From an uncultured Cloacibacillus sp. (GTDB lineage Bacteria > Synergistota > Synergistia > Synergistales > Synergistaceae): a DNA stretch of 12,470 nucleotides. The notes under the pieces are model-generated. The model did no database searches. It was not told the DNA's origin and saw nothing but the letters and a program-made list of their open reading frames with translations. The position numbers were made by a program, and so were the translations under genes. The DNA lies in NCBI GenBank assembly GCA_934511335.1, contig CAKSWL010000041.1, positions 1 through 12,470 of the forward strand. Direction: 5' to 3'. Shown here in pieces: positions 1 to 9,821 of the stretch. Numbering within the stretch: position 1 is the first letter of the stretch; every line of letters starts with the position of its first letter.

Positions 1-1306
<1,306 letters not shown>

Positions 1307-1309
1307 TAT

Positions 1310-1320
1310 CCCTTATCCTC
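1310..1320 (-). promoter_or_regulatory. Ribosome binding site deciding the TTG start of ftsH
   Basis: On the minus strand GAGGA (1320-1316) is 9 nt before TTG, and a second purine run AAGGG (1314-1310) is 3 nt before it. The next downstream ATG (1279) has no comparable site, only GTGGGG immediately before it. Confidence 0.6.
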
Positions 1321-1377
1321 ACTTTCTATGCTTTACACTTCTTTTCAAAATATAAAACCGCTCGCGCTCCGCCGCTG

Positions 1378-1914
1378 TCAGTCAAGGGGCTCGGCGATAT
1401 GCACGGCCGGAAGATGACGGAACTGTCCCGCGTAGTCCAGACCGTAGCCGATGACAAACTCGTCGGGAATGGTAAAGCCGGTATATTTGACCTCGACGTG
1501 CTGGGTGCGCCGCTCGGCCTTGTCCAGCAGCACGCAGATCTCAAGCGACTCAGGGGCGCGCTCACGCAGGATCTTGCTCATATATGAGAGGGACAGCCCC
1601 GTGTCGAGTATATCTTCAACTATTATCACATGTTTGCCCTGTATGTCCGTGCTTAAGTCCTTTTGGATCTTCACCACGCCGCTGCTCTTAGTGGAGGCGC
1701 CGTAAGACGAGATGGCAAGGAAGTCAAGCTGGGCGTCGACCTCCGGCCCGATCTCGCGCACAAGGTCGGAGAAAAATATCACAGCCCCCTTGAGCACACA
1801 GACTAATATCACCTTTTTGCCCCTATAATCCTCGCGTATCCTTGACCCAAGCTCCTTTACCTTCTTGCGGAGCTCATCTTCCGAAAGCATCACTTTGCCT
1901 ATTCTATATTCCAA
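1378..1914 (-). CDS. hpt: Hypoxanthine-guanine phosphoribosyltransferase
   Basis: Cytosolic purine salvage enzyme that converts hypoxanthine or guanine plus PRPP to IMP or GMP. From the TTG start the protein is 178 residues, the usual size for bacterial Hpt (about 180). Visible family motifs are the LKG PPi loop (41-43), the flexible active-site loop with SSYG (69-72), the PRPP-binding motif EDILDTG (100-106), the base-recognition LLDK segment, and GYGLDY near the C-terminus. The start is TTG 1914-1912: GAGGGAG lies 8 nt upstream, and the N-terminus MEYRIGKVMLSEDEL aligns with the start of Bacillus Hpt as I remember it. A TTG at 1953 would add 13 residues but includes the ribosome site in the coding region, so I rejected it. 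It sits between tilS and ftsH, a conserved neighbourhood in many Gram-positive genomes. Confidence 0.95.
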   Translation of the reverse strand: MEYRIGKVMLSEDELRKKVKELGSRIREDYRGKKVILVCVLKGAVIFFSDLVREIGPEVDAQLDFLAISSYGASTKSSGVVKIQKDLSTDIQGKHVIIVEDILDTGLSLSYMSKILRERAPESLEICVLLDKAERRTQHVEVKYTGFTIPDEFVIGYGLDYAGQFRHLPAVHIAEPLD

Positions 1915-1922
1915 ATTAAGCA

Positions 1923-1929
1923 CTCCCTC
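1923..1929 (-). promoter_or_regulatory. Ribosome binding site deciding the TTG start of hpt
   Basis: GAGGGAG on the minus strand, 8 nt before TTG at 1914. It lies inside the longer open frame that begins at 1953, which argues against that longer start. Confidence 0.65.
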
Positions 1930-1937
1930 TAGGGCGA

Positions 1938-1960
1938 TAATTGCAGCTTGCAAACAATTA
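1938..1960. repeat. Nested inverted repeats in the tilS-hpt spacer
   Basis: TAATTG (1938-1943) and CAATTA (1955-1960) are perfect 6-bp arms. Inside them TTGCA (1941-1945) and TGCAA (1949-1953) form a second, overlapping dyad with a 3-nt centre. The structure is in the AT-rich 67-bp gap just upstream of the hpt ribosome site. It could be an operator or an RNA hairpin, or chance in AT-rich DNA. No clear promoter was found next to it. Confidence 0.35.
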
Positions 1961-1981
1961 AGAATAATATCATATTTCGTA

Positions 1982-3013
1982 TTATCTCGCCCACCATGGA
2001 AGCCTATTTTCGCAGGTATTTTTGCTAAATTTTTTCTCCGCCATTATATCGGCGCGGCGCAGCCAGCCGATGCCGCGCTCTGAATAACAGACTTCAATGT
2101 CGCGCGCCCACTGGAAACGCCAGCATCCGCCGCGCCGCACCAGAGCGGCGAGCTCATTCGTGCGCGCGCGTGAGAGGGCCGGCAGCGAGAGCGCCGCGCC
2201 CTGCAGCCGCAGCATCTCGGCAAGGGTAAGCTCCGGCAGCTCTTTCAGCCCGGCCGTCTTCCAGGCGGCAAGCGCCGGCGCCATGCCGAAGGCAATCTTA
2301 GCGATTTCGGCGCGTGCGGCCCGCTCCTTAGCCTCCACTTCGGCGCTCACCTGCTTCGCGAGACCGAGCATGACGCCCTCGAATCCCGGATTGAGGTTGG
2401 CCTTTATCCAGGGGATCAAGATATTGCGCACCTTGTTGCGCCGGTAATCCGATTCGTCGTTGGTAAAATCGTCGCGCCAAGAGATGCCGTTTTCCCTCAA
2501 TATCGCCCGCAGCTCCGCGCGGCTGAAGTCGATCACCGGGCGCACGATATTGCCGCGCACCTCGGGAATGCCACGCAGCCCTGCGAGGCCGCTGCCGCGC
2601 GCGAGGTTCATCAGCTGGGTCTCCACCACGTCGTCGGAATTATGCCCCACCGCGATATGCGGCAGACCGAAACGCGCGGCCGTCTCGCTGAAATGTTCGT
2701 AGCGCGCGCGTCGCCCCGCCATCTCAAAAGATTCTCCCGAACAGCGGCAGTGACGGACGTCGACGGTCTTGACGGCGCACTCTATGCCCCACTCGCCGCA
2801 GAGCGCCCGCGCAAAAAGGGCGTCCTCACGCGAGCCGCCCCCCCTCGTACAGTGGTCCAGATGAGCCGCCACGACACGCCCCCTGAAAAAATTCTTCAGC
2901 AGCCAGAGCATTGCCACTGAATCGCCGCCGCCAGAGAGGGCGCAGACGATGCCGGAGGCATCCAGCCACCCTTGGCGGGCGGCGGCGGAGAGAAACTTTT
3001 TTCTATAATCCAT
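1982..3013 (-). CDS. tilS: tRNA(Ile)-lysidine synthetase
   Basis: N-type ATP pyrophosphatase that attaches lysine to C34 of tRNA-Ile(CAU), changing both its codon reading (AUA) and its aminoacylation identity; usually essential. The PP-loop SGGGDS is at residues 27-32, followed by HLDHCTRG (51-58) and the signature GHNSDDVVETQLMNLARGSG. A tail with FTNDESDYRRNKVRN, typical of the family, follows the catalytic core. At 343 residues it is shorter than the E. coli or Bacillus enzymes (over 430) and closer to the compact Aquifex type, so the C-terminal domain is reduced. ATG at 3013 overlaps the end of nth by 11 bp, which suggests translational coupling; the upstream GGAG is weak and 10 nt away. 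In B. subtilis TilS and Hpt have been reported to act together on ftsH transcription; whether that holds here is unknown. Confidence 0.95.
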   Translation of the reverse strand: MDYRKKFLSAAARQGWLDASGIVCALSGGGDSVAMLWLLKNFFRGRVVAAHLDHCTRGGGSREDALFARALCGEWGIECAVKTVDVRHCRCSGESFEMAGRRARYEHFSETAARFGLPHIAVGHNSDDVVETQLMNLARGSGLAGLRGIPEVRGNIVRPVIDFSRAELRAILRENGISWRDDFTNDESDYRRNKVRNILIPWIKANLNPGFEGVMLGLAKQVSAEVEAKERAARAEIAKIAFGMAPALAAWKTAGLKELPELTLAEMLRLQGAALSLPALSRARTNELAALVRRGGCWRFQWARDIEVCYSERGIGWLRRADIMAEKKFSKNTCENRLPWWAR

Positions 3014-3698
3014 CGGCGGCCTTCTCCGCCGCCCTCTTTCCGTAGCCGCACCACTTTGCCAGCGCGCAGTTGGCGCAGTCGGGCTTCCGCGCGCTGCAAG
3101 TGCCGCGTCCGTGGTCGAGAAAGTTCAGGTGTCCGCCGCGAAAGCGTTCTTTAGGCAGCGCCGCCTCGAGTTTGGCCTGTATCTTGTCGGGAGGGTTCTT
3201 TTCATCGGCCCAGCCGAAACGCTTGCTGAGGCGCGTTATATGCGTGTCCACGGGGAACCCCGGCATCCCGAGGTCGAAACACTCCACGATCGCCGAGGTC
3301 TTGGGGCCGACGCCAGGCAAGGAGGTAAGATACTCGCGCACCTCCGGCTGCCGCCAGCCGCGCAGCTCTTTCAGCGAGTAGCCGCCGAACCGCTCCTGCA
3401 CCGCCGCCAGTATCTGCTGGATGCGGAGGGGCTTCGTGCTGCTCATACCCGCGATACGCAGCACCTCCTTGAGCTCATCTAAGTCGGCATGCGCCACCTC
3501 CTCCCACGAAGCGTAGGCGGCCTTCATATTCGCAAAGGCCTTGTCGCGCAGCTTGTCGTTGGTGTTCTGCGACAGTATCGTCAGGATCAAATCGTCAAGC
3601 GGCTCCTCGTACCAAAAATCGCTTGCGGGGCGCGCCTCGTTGCCGTACAGCGCCTCCAGCGCGTCAAGTATCTCTCGTACATGACAGATCTCAGCCAT
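3003..3698 (-). CDS. nth: Endonuclease III-family DNA glycosylase/AP lyase
   Basis: Base-excision repair enzyme that removes oxidised pyrimidines and cleaves at abasic sites. The 231-residue protein has LSQNTND (42-48) at the usual substrate-contact position, the helix-hairpin-helix LPGVGPKTS with catalytic Lys133, and catalytic Asp151 in VDTHITRL; the 18-residue spacing matches E. coli Nth (K120/D138). Four cysteines at 201, 208, 211 and 217 have the C-X6-C-X2-C-X5-C spacing of the [4Fe-4S] cluster. I chose ATG 3698 because AAGGAGG is 7 nt upstream; ATG 3701 is 3 nt longer with only 4 nt spacing. The start overlaps the stop of the upstream protease gene (TGATG), so the two are probably translationally coupled. 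Substrate range within the Nth/MutY superfamily is inferred. Confidence 0.93.
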   Translation of the reverse strand: MAEICHVREILDALEALYGNEARPASDFWYEEPLDDLILTILSQNTNDKLRDKAFANMKAAYASWEEVAHADLDELKEVLRIAGMSSTKPLRIQQILAAVQERFGGYSLKELRGWRQPEVREYLTSLPGVGPKTSAIVECFDLGMPGFPVDTHITRLSKRFGWADEKNPPDKIQAKLEAALPKERFRGGHLNFLDHGRGTCSARKPDCANCALAKWCGYGKRAAEKAADGL

Positions 3699-6247
3699 CA
3701 TTCCGCCTCCTTCGTCTCCAGCCCCTCTTCGCCCTTCTCCGGCGCCGCCTTCTTTTTGCCCCTCTTTTTCGGCGGATCGACGCGATCCGCCATGAGCTTC
3801 TTGTAGCGGAAGGAACGTTCCAGCCAGCCCTCGAGAGCCGACTGCACGCGTCCGTGGACGCTCTCTTTCGAGTAGTTTCCGTTTTCGTCCCTAGCCCCCG
3901 CGGGGATTCCCGTAAGTATCTCTATGCCTTCGTCTATCGTCGCAATGCTCCAGATATGGAATTTGTTTTTCTTGACGGCCTCCGTAACCTCATGATTCAG
4001 CATCAGGTGCTGCTCGTTCTGCACCGGGATGATGACTCCCTGCTCTCCCGTAAGGCCGCGCGCTTTACAATAACGGAAAAAACCCTCGATCTTCTCGTTG
4101 ACGCCGCCGATCGGCTGTATGAAACCCATCTGGTCGACGGAGCCGGTGACGGCGATCCCTTGATTGAGCGGGATATCGGCGATCGCCGATATCAGGCAGT
4201 ACAGCTCCGTCGAAGAGGCGCTGTCCCCCTCGATTCCTCCATAGGTCTGCTCAAAGGCGATGCGGGCGCTGACTGAGAGCGGGAAGTCCCGCGCGTACAT
4301 CCGTCCGAGGTAGCTCGTGAGGATCATCAGTCCCTTGTTGTGTATCGGACCGGTCATTCTCACCTCGCGCTCGATGTTGACGACGCCCTCCGCGCCCATA
4401 AAGACGTTGGCGGTGATGCGCACCGGCGAACCGAAAGAATGGTCGATCAGCTGCGATACCGTGAGGCCGTTTATCTGTCCGACGACGGAGCCTTCCGTAT
4501 CGATGCGGATGACGCCCTTGCGGTATTCCTCAAGCACCTTGTCCTCCCACATGTCGGCGCGGTAGATCTTCTCCGCCAGCGCGCGGCGGACGTGGTCGAC
4601 GCCGACCAGTTTTTTGCCTTCGGCCTTCGCGTAGGCCGTCGACTCGACGAGTACCTCCGCAATCTTATTGAGCTGCGTCGAAAGCTTGTTGCGGTCCTCC
4701 ACGAGCCGCGAGGCCCACTCGATCACCTCACCGACGGCGGCAACGGTAAAATTAAGCCTCCCCTCGCGCGCAACGAAGCCCGCGACAAACTGGGCGATTT
4801 GATATTCGCTCTCGGCGGTGCGCGGCATGTCAGAGTCAAACTCGGCCTTGATCTTGAAGACCTTCTGGAATTCAGGGTCGTATATGTTGAGCAGGTAATA
4901 AAGGTAGGGCGTGCCTACGATCACCACCTTCATATCTATCGGTATCGGTTCGGGCCGCAGCGAGGATACGGGGATGTAGCCGAGCTGTTCCCCCAGATTT
5001 TCGATCGAAAGCTCGCGGTAGCGCAGGACGCGCTTTAAGACATCCCAGGACATAAACTGACGCAGGAGCTCGTCGGCGTCGAGCAGCAGGAAGCCGCCGT
5101 TGGCCCGGTGCATCGCGCCGGGAGTGATGCGGCGAAAGTCTGTATAAAGGTTTCCCTGCCGGTTCTCGTAATCGACCTTGCCGACAAGGTTGTAGTAAAT
5201 GGGATTCGTCTCGCAGACGACGGGAGCGCCGTCGCGGGGATTGTTGGAGACGAAGGCGTTCACCTCATAGCGCGAAAAATCGATCTCGGCGGCGTCGTCG
5301 CGGACGGCGGCCAGGAAGACATTGAAATTCGCAATGAGATCCTCCGTGAGGTCGTCAAGCCACCTTGAGAGCTTCTCGTTAGGCATGTGCTTGGCGCGCA
5401 GCTCGGTGAGGATCGGCGCGATCGCCACCCGGCATATCTGACTCTCCAGCTCCTTGATTTTCTCTTTGAGTTCTTTCTCGCGTTCACGGATGAGACGCAG
5501 CTTCTCCAGCGTCTTCTGGGATATCTCTTCGGAGACCTTATGCAAAGTCTCCTGCTGCTCCTCGGAGAGCTTCTCAAACTCCTCCTGCTGCATTTCGCGG
5601 CGAACGAGCTGTTTTTCTCCCTCTTCGTCCTTATCGCCGGCCTCGTTCTGCCCCTCATCACGCGGAGGCTGCGACAGCGGCGGCGCCATGATCAACGGCA
5701 GGTTCACAAAGCCCTGCGGCGTGCGCTTGATCGCAAAATCTTTCGACTCGGCCCACTTCCGCAGCTCCTCCATGATCGCGTTGACCTCGTCCTGGAAGGA
5801 CTTCACTAGCTGCGCCTTATTGTCCTCAAATTCGTTGTTGTCAAAGGCCTTGGAGAGCGCCGTCTTGAGATCCTCGATCGCATCCTCGGCATCCTTCGCG
5901 AGCTCGCGCCCCTTGCCGGCGGGCAGACTGATCGCAAGAGGCAGGCTGGGATCGTCAAAGTTATATACATAGACCCAGTCGTCGGGGGCGGGCATATCGG
6001 CGGCGGCGCGCCTAAGTTCCTCCATCGCGTAGGTAGTGCGGCCGCAGCCGGGCTCGCCGACCATGAATATATTATATCCCTTGCTCTGCACCGAAAGGCC
6101 AAAGCCCACGGAGCGCACGGCGCGATCCTGACCCACCAGCCCCGCAAGCTTATCCAGCCCCTTCGTCGTTTTAAAGCCAAGTGCCTCAAGGTCTGCCGCG
6201 CGGCGCAGTCTATCGGCGGGAAGTCGTTTATCTTTTATGAGAGACAT
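3698..6247 (-). CDS. Lon-family (S16) AAA+ protease of the LonB/YcbZ-like group
   Basis: First gene of the operon; 849 residues. It has an N-terminal AAA-type nucleotide-binding region and a C-terminal Lon protease domain, without the LAN substrate-binding domain of classical LonA. The proteolytic Ser-Lys dyad is visible as Ser676 in EGDSAS and Lys719 in GGVNEK, 43 residues apart as in E. coli Lon (S679/K722). The Walker A-like motif is GEPGCGRT (64-71), with Arg70 where Lys is usual; the Walker B-like motif is FLLLDADE ending near 393. About 300 residues separate them and include a charged coiled-coil stretch (about 195-275, rich in E, K and Q). No membrane helix is seen, unlike archaeal LonB. 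The C-terminal tail is low complexity and lysine-rich (KKRGKKK). ATG 6247 was chosen because GGAGG lies 6 nt upstream; ATG 6265 lacks a good site. The family is clear, but cellular substrates and true ATP dependence are not. Confidence 0.9.
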   Translation of the reverse strand: MSLIKDKRLPADRLRRAADLEALGFKTTKGLDKLAGLVGQDRAVRSVGFGLSVQSKGYNIFMVGEPGCGRTTYAMEELRRAAADMPAPDDWVYVYNFDDPSLPLAISLPAGKGRELAKDAEDAIEDLKTALSKAFDNNEFEDNKAQLVKSFQDEVNAIMEELRKWAESKDFAIKRTPQGFVNLPLIMAPPLSQPPRDEGQNEAGDKDEEGEKQLVRREMQQEEFEKLSEEQQETLHKVSEEISQKTLEKLRLIREREKELKEKIKELESQICRVAIAPILTELRAKHMPNEKLSRWLDDLTEDLIANFNVFLAAVRDDAAEIDFSRYEVNAFVSNNPRDGAPVVCETNPIYYNLVGKVDYENRQGNLYTDFRRITPGAMHRANGGFLLLDADELLRQFMSWDVLKRVLRYRELSIENLGEQLGYIPVSSLRPEPIPIDMKVVIVGTPYLYYLLNIYDPEFQKVFKIKAEFDSDMPRTAESEYQIAQFVAGFVAREGRLNFTVAAVGEVIEWASRLVEDRNKLSTQLNKIAEVLVESTAYAKAEGKKLVGVDHVRRALAEKIYRADMWEDKVLEEYRKGVIRIDTEGSVVGQINGLTVSQLIDHSFGSPVRITANVFMGAEGVVNIEREVRMTGPIHNKGLMILTSYLGRMYARDFPLSVSARIAFEQTYGGIEGDSASSTELYCLISAIADIPLNQGIAVTGSVDQMGFIQPIGGVNEKIEGFFRYCKARGLTGEQGVIIPVQNEQHLMLNHEVTEAVKKNKFHIWSIATIDEGIEILTGIPAGARDENGNYSKESVHGRVQSALEGWLERSFRYKKLMADRVDPPKKRGKKKAAPEKGEEGLETKEAE

Positions 6248-6293
6248 TAAGCTCCTCCTGATCATTTTCGATTTTAAAGTTTTTAAGAAATTA

Positions 6294-6332
6294 CTGCCCG
6301 CGCCCGGCTATTGGCCGTAACGCGCGTGGCAG
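6294..6332 (-). other. GC-rich hairpin in the leader of the protease operon
   Basis: On the minus strand CTGCC (6332-6328) pairs with GGCAG (6298-6294), an inner GCGC pairs with GCGC, and CGGC pairs with GCCG around a CAATA loop. Short internal loops separate the three helices. The element is in the predicted 5' UTR between the promoter (about 6342) and the start codon (6247). It is not followed by a T-run, so it does not look like a simple terminator. Possible roles are transcript stability or translational control; I do not recognise a known riboswitch. Confidence 0.55.
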
Positions 6333-6348
6333 ACACCACAACATGCCT

Positions 6349-6377
6349 AATCTATAACAAATGTTAATATTAGTCAA
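6349..6377 (-). promoter_or_regulatory. Sigma-70-like promoter of the lon-nth-tilS-hpt-ftsH operon
   Basis: On the minus strand TTGACT (6377-6372), 17-bp spacer, TAGATT (6354-6349). The predicted start near 6342 gives a leader of about 95 nt. It lies just downstream of the terminator of the cold-shock gene, so the operon should be transcribed independently of that gene. Confidence 0.55.
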
Positions 6378-6450
6378 AGGGAAATTTTATCATTACGCCT
6401 TAATTGCAGTAAAGTTATTGATATCTTTACGGAAAAGCGAGTATAGTAAA

Positions 6451-6487
6451 GAAAAATAAAGGAGAACAACCAAAGCTGCCCTCCTTT
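6451..6487 (-). terminator. Intrinsic terminator of the cold-shock gene
   Basis: On the minus strand AAAGGAG (6487-6481 side) pairs with CTCCTTT (6464-6458 side). The stem continues through GGCAGC/GTTGTT using G-U pairs to a UUUG loop, giving a 13-bp helix. It is followed by ATTTTTC. The element is about 58 bp past the stop codon of the cold-shock gene. Confidence 0.75.
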
Positions 6488-6497
6488 TCGATCTCGA

Positions 6498-6533
6498 TTT
6501 CTTTTATAAAATAACTGATATAATATAAAGAAA
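6498..6533 (-). repeat. AT-rich inverted repeat in the 3' UTR of the cold-shock gene
   Basis: TTTCTTTTATA (6498-6508) and TATAAAGAAA (6524-6533) are complementary over 10 bp with one bulged base and a 15-nt loop. It lies between the stop codon and the intrinsic terminator. It is weak thermodynamically and may be chance in AT-rich DNA. Confidence 0.35.
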
Positions 6534-6544
6534 TACTGCTGAAG

Positions 6545-6748
6545 TTAGATTTTTTCTACGTCGGAAGCCTGGGGGCCCTTGCTGCCCTGAGTGATCTCGA
6601 AGCTCACTTTCTGACCTTCATCAAGTGTTTTGAAACCATCGCCCTGGATAGCGCTGAAGTGGACAAATACATCGTTGCCTTCGTCAGTTGTGATGAATCC
6701 ATAACCCTTCGTTGCGTTAAACCATTTTACTGTGCCGTTGCTTTTCAA
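6545..6748 (-). CDS. csp: Cold-shock domain protein (CspA family)
   Basis: Small single-stranded nucleic-acid binding protein of 67 residues that acts as an RNA chaperone. It is a single OB-fold cold-shock domain with VKWFN (7-11), the RNP1 motif KGYGFI (14-19), the RNP2 motif VFVHF (27-31) and the family's DEGQKVSFE and GPQASDV segments. The start is TTG 6748-6746, since GGGAGG lies 7 nt upstream. A TTG at 6763 would place that ribosome site inside the coding sequence and add GGNT-type residues atypical of the family. It is a single-gene unit with its own promoter and terminator, divergent from clpB. Whether it is cold-induced or constitutive cannot be told from sequence; the predicted leader (about 48 nt) is short compared with the long leader of E. 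coli cspA. Confidence 0.95.
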   Translation of the reverse strand: MKSNGTVKWFNATKGYGFITTDEGNDVFVHFSAIQGDGFKTLDEGQKVSFEITQGSKGPQASDVEKI

Positions 6749-6755
6749 GGTGTTG

Positions 6756-6761
6756 CCTCCC
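6756..6761 (-). promoter_or_regulatory. Ribosome binding site deciding the TTG start of csp
   Basis: GGGAGG on the minus strand, 7 nt before TTG 6748. It falls inside the longer open frame from TTG 6763, which rules that start out. Confidence 0.7.
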
Positions 6762-6802
6762 AACAGGAAATATTTATAGCATCAGCTTGCGCCGACTTTC
6801 AT

Positions 6803-6831
6803 ACCTTATACTTTAATGCACAGCTTGTCAA
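6803..6831 (-). promoter_or_regulatory. Sigma-70-like promoter of the cold-shock gene
   Basis: On the minus strand a perfect -35 TTGACA (6831-6826), 17-bp spacer, TAAGGT (6808-6803). The predicted start is near 6796, leaving a leader of about 48 nt. TATAAG two bases upstream is an alternative -10 with a 15-bp spacer. Confidence 0.6.
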
Positions 6832-7015
6832 GGTCATTTACTTAATTTTCAGCTTATTTAGCTATTTTTCATAAATCTAAGTAATATATCTGAGCCAGCA
6901 AAATATCATAACAATAATAATATCAAGCAAGCGGGACAAAGTCATAAAATGGGCGATTTGCTCTTTGGTGAAAAATGCTTAGAAAAAAAATCTCACAAAA
7001 CAATCAAGAAACCTA

Positions 7016-7044
7016 TTGTTTGATGTTAGTTGATGTATTATAAT
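7016..7044 (+). promoter_or_regulatory. Sigma-70-like promoter of clpB
   Basis: TTGTTT (7016-7021), 17-bp spacer, perfect TATAAT (7039-7044). The predicted start is near 7051, giving a leader of about 50 nt. The spacer holds a direct repeat, and the -35 box is the right arm of an inverted repeat AAACAAT/ATTGTTT (6998-7004 and 7015-7021). Both suggest control by a DNA-binding regulator. Confidence 0.6.
7019..7037. repeat. Heptamer direct repeat in the clpB promoter, candidate operator
   Basis: TTGATGT occurs at 7020-7026 and 7030-7036, separated by TAG, giving a 10-bp period. An inverted copy (AACATCA, 7053-7059) lies just after the predicted transcription start. Read on the minus strand the pair is CATCAAC-TAA-CATCAAA. 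This has the heptad-NAN-heptad layout and TCAA core of the CtsR box but not its leading GG/AG. Function is inferred from position. Confidence 0.4.
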
Positions 7045-7101
7045 ATCTCAGCAACATCAGTATTGGTTAAATTTAGTTTTCCCGGGAGGGACGAAATAAC
7101 T

Positions 7102-9726
<2,625 letters not shown>

Positions 9727-9754
9727 TACAAAAGCCGGAGTTTCGCAAAATGAT

Positions 9755-9785
9755 AAACCGGGTGTAAAAAACCCGGTTTTTATTT
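9755..9785 (+). terminator. Intrinsic terminator after clpB
   Basis: AAACCGGG (9755-9762) and CCCGGTTT (9772-9779) form an 8-bp stem around an A-rich 9-nt loop, followed by TTATTT. It begins 28 bp past the clpB stop codon. Leaky read-through into htpG is possible. Confidence 0.85.
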
Positions 9786-9790
9786 ATAAT
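9785..9790 (+). promoter_or_regulatory. Candidate -10 box of an htpG promoter
   Basis: A perfect TATAAT lies directly in the tail of the clpB terminator, 31 bp before the htpG start codon. The matching -35 region falls in the terminator loop (TGTAAA at 9763-9768 with a 16-bp spacer) and is a poor match. The promoter is therefore tentative. Confidence 0.35.
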
Positions 9791-9821
9791 ACTGACGGAC
9801 TACCAACAAGGAGGAAGTTTT

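Noticed and set aside
1310..1377. Separate promoter for ftsH in the hpt-ftsH gap
   Set aside because: TTGAAA is present but no -10 box at acceptable spacing was found.
6783..6855. Three CAGCTT hexamers (6783, 6821, 6850)
   Set aside because: Spacing is irregular (38 and 29 bp) and a hexamer repeat in this length can occur by chance.
7030..7101. 24-residue N-terminal extension of ClpB
   Set aside because: The predicted -10 box and transcription start fall inside it, and the family starts near the MDMNKLTQ segment.
6832..7101. HrcA/CIRCE operator in front of clpB
   Set aside because: No TTAGCACTC-N9-GAGTGCTAA or close variant is present; TTAGCT near 6860 has no matching right arm.
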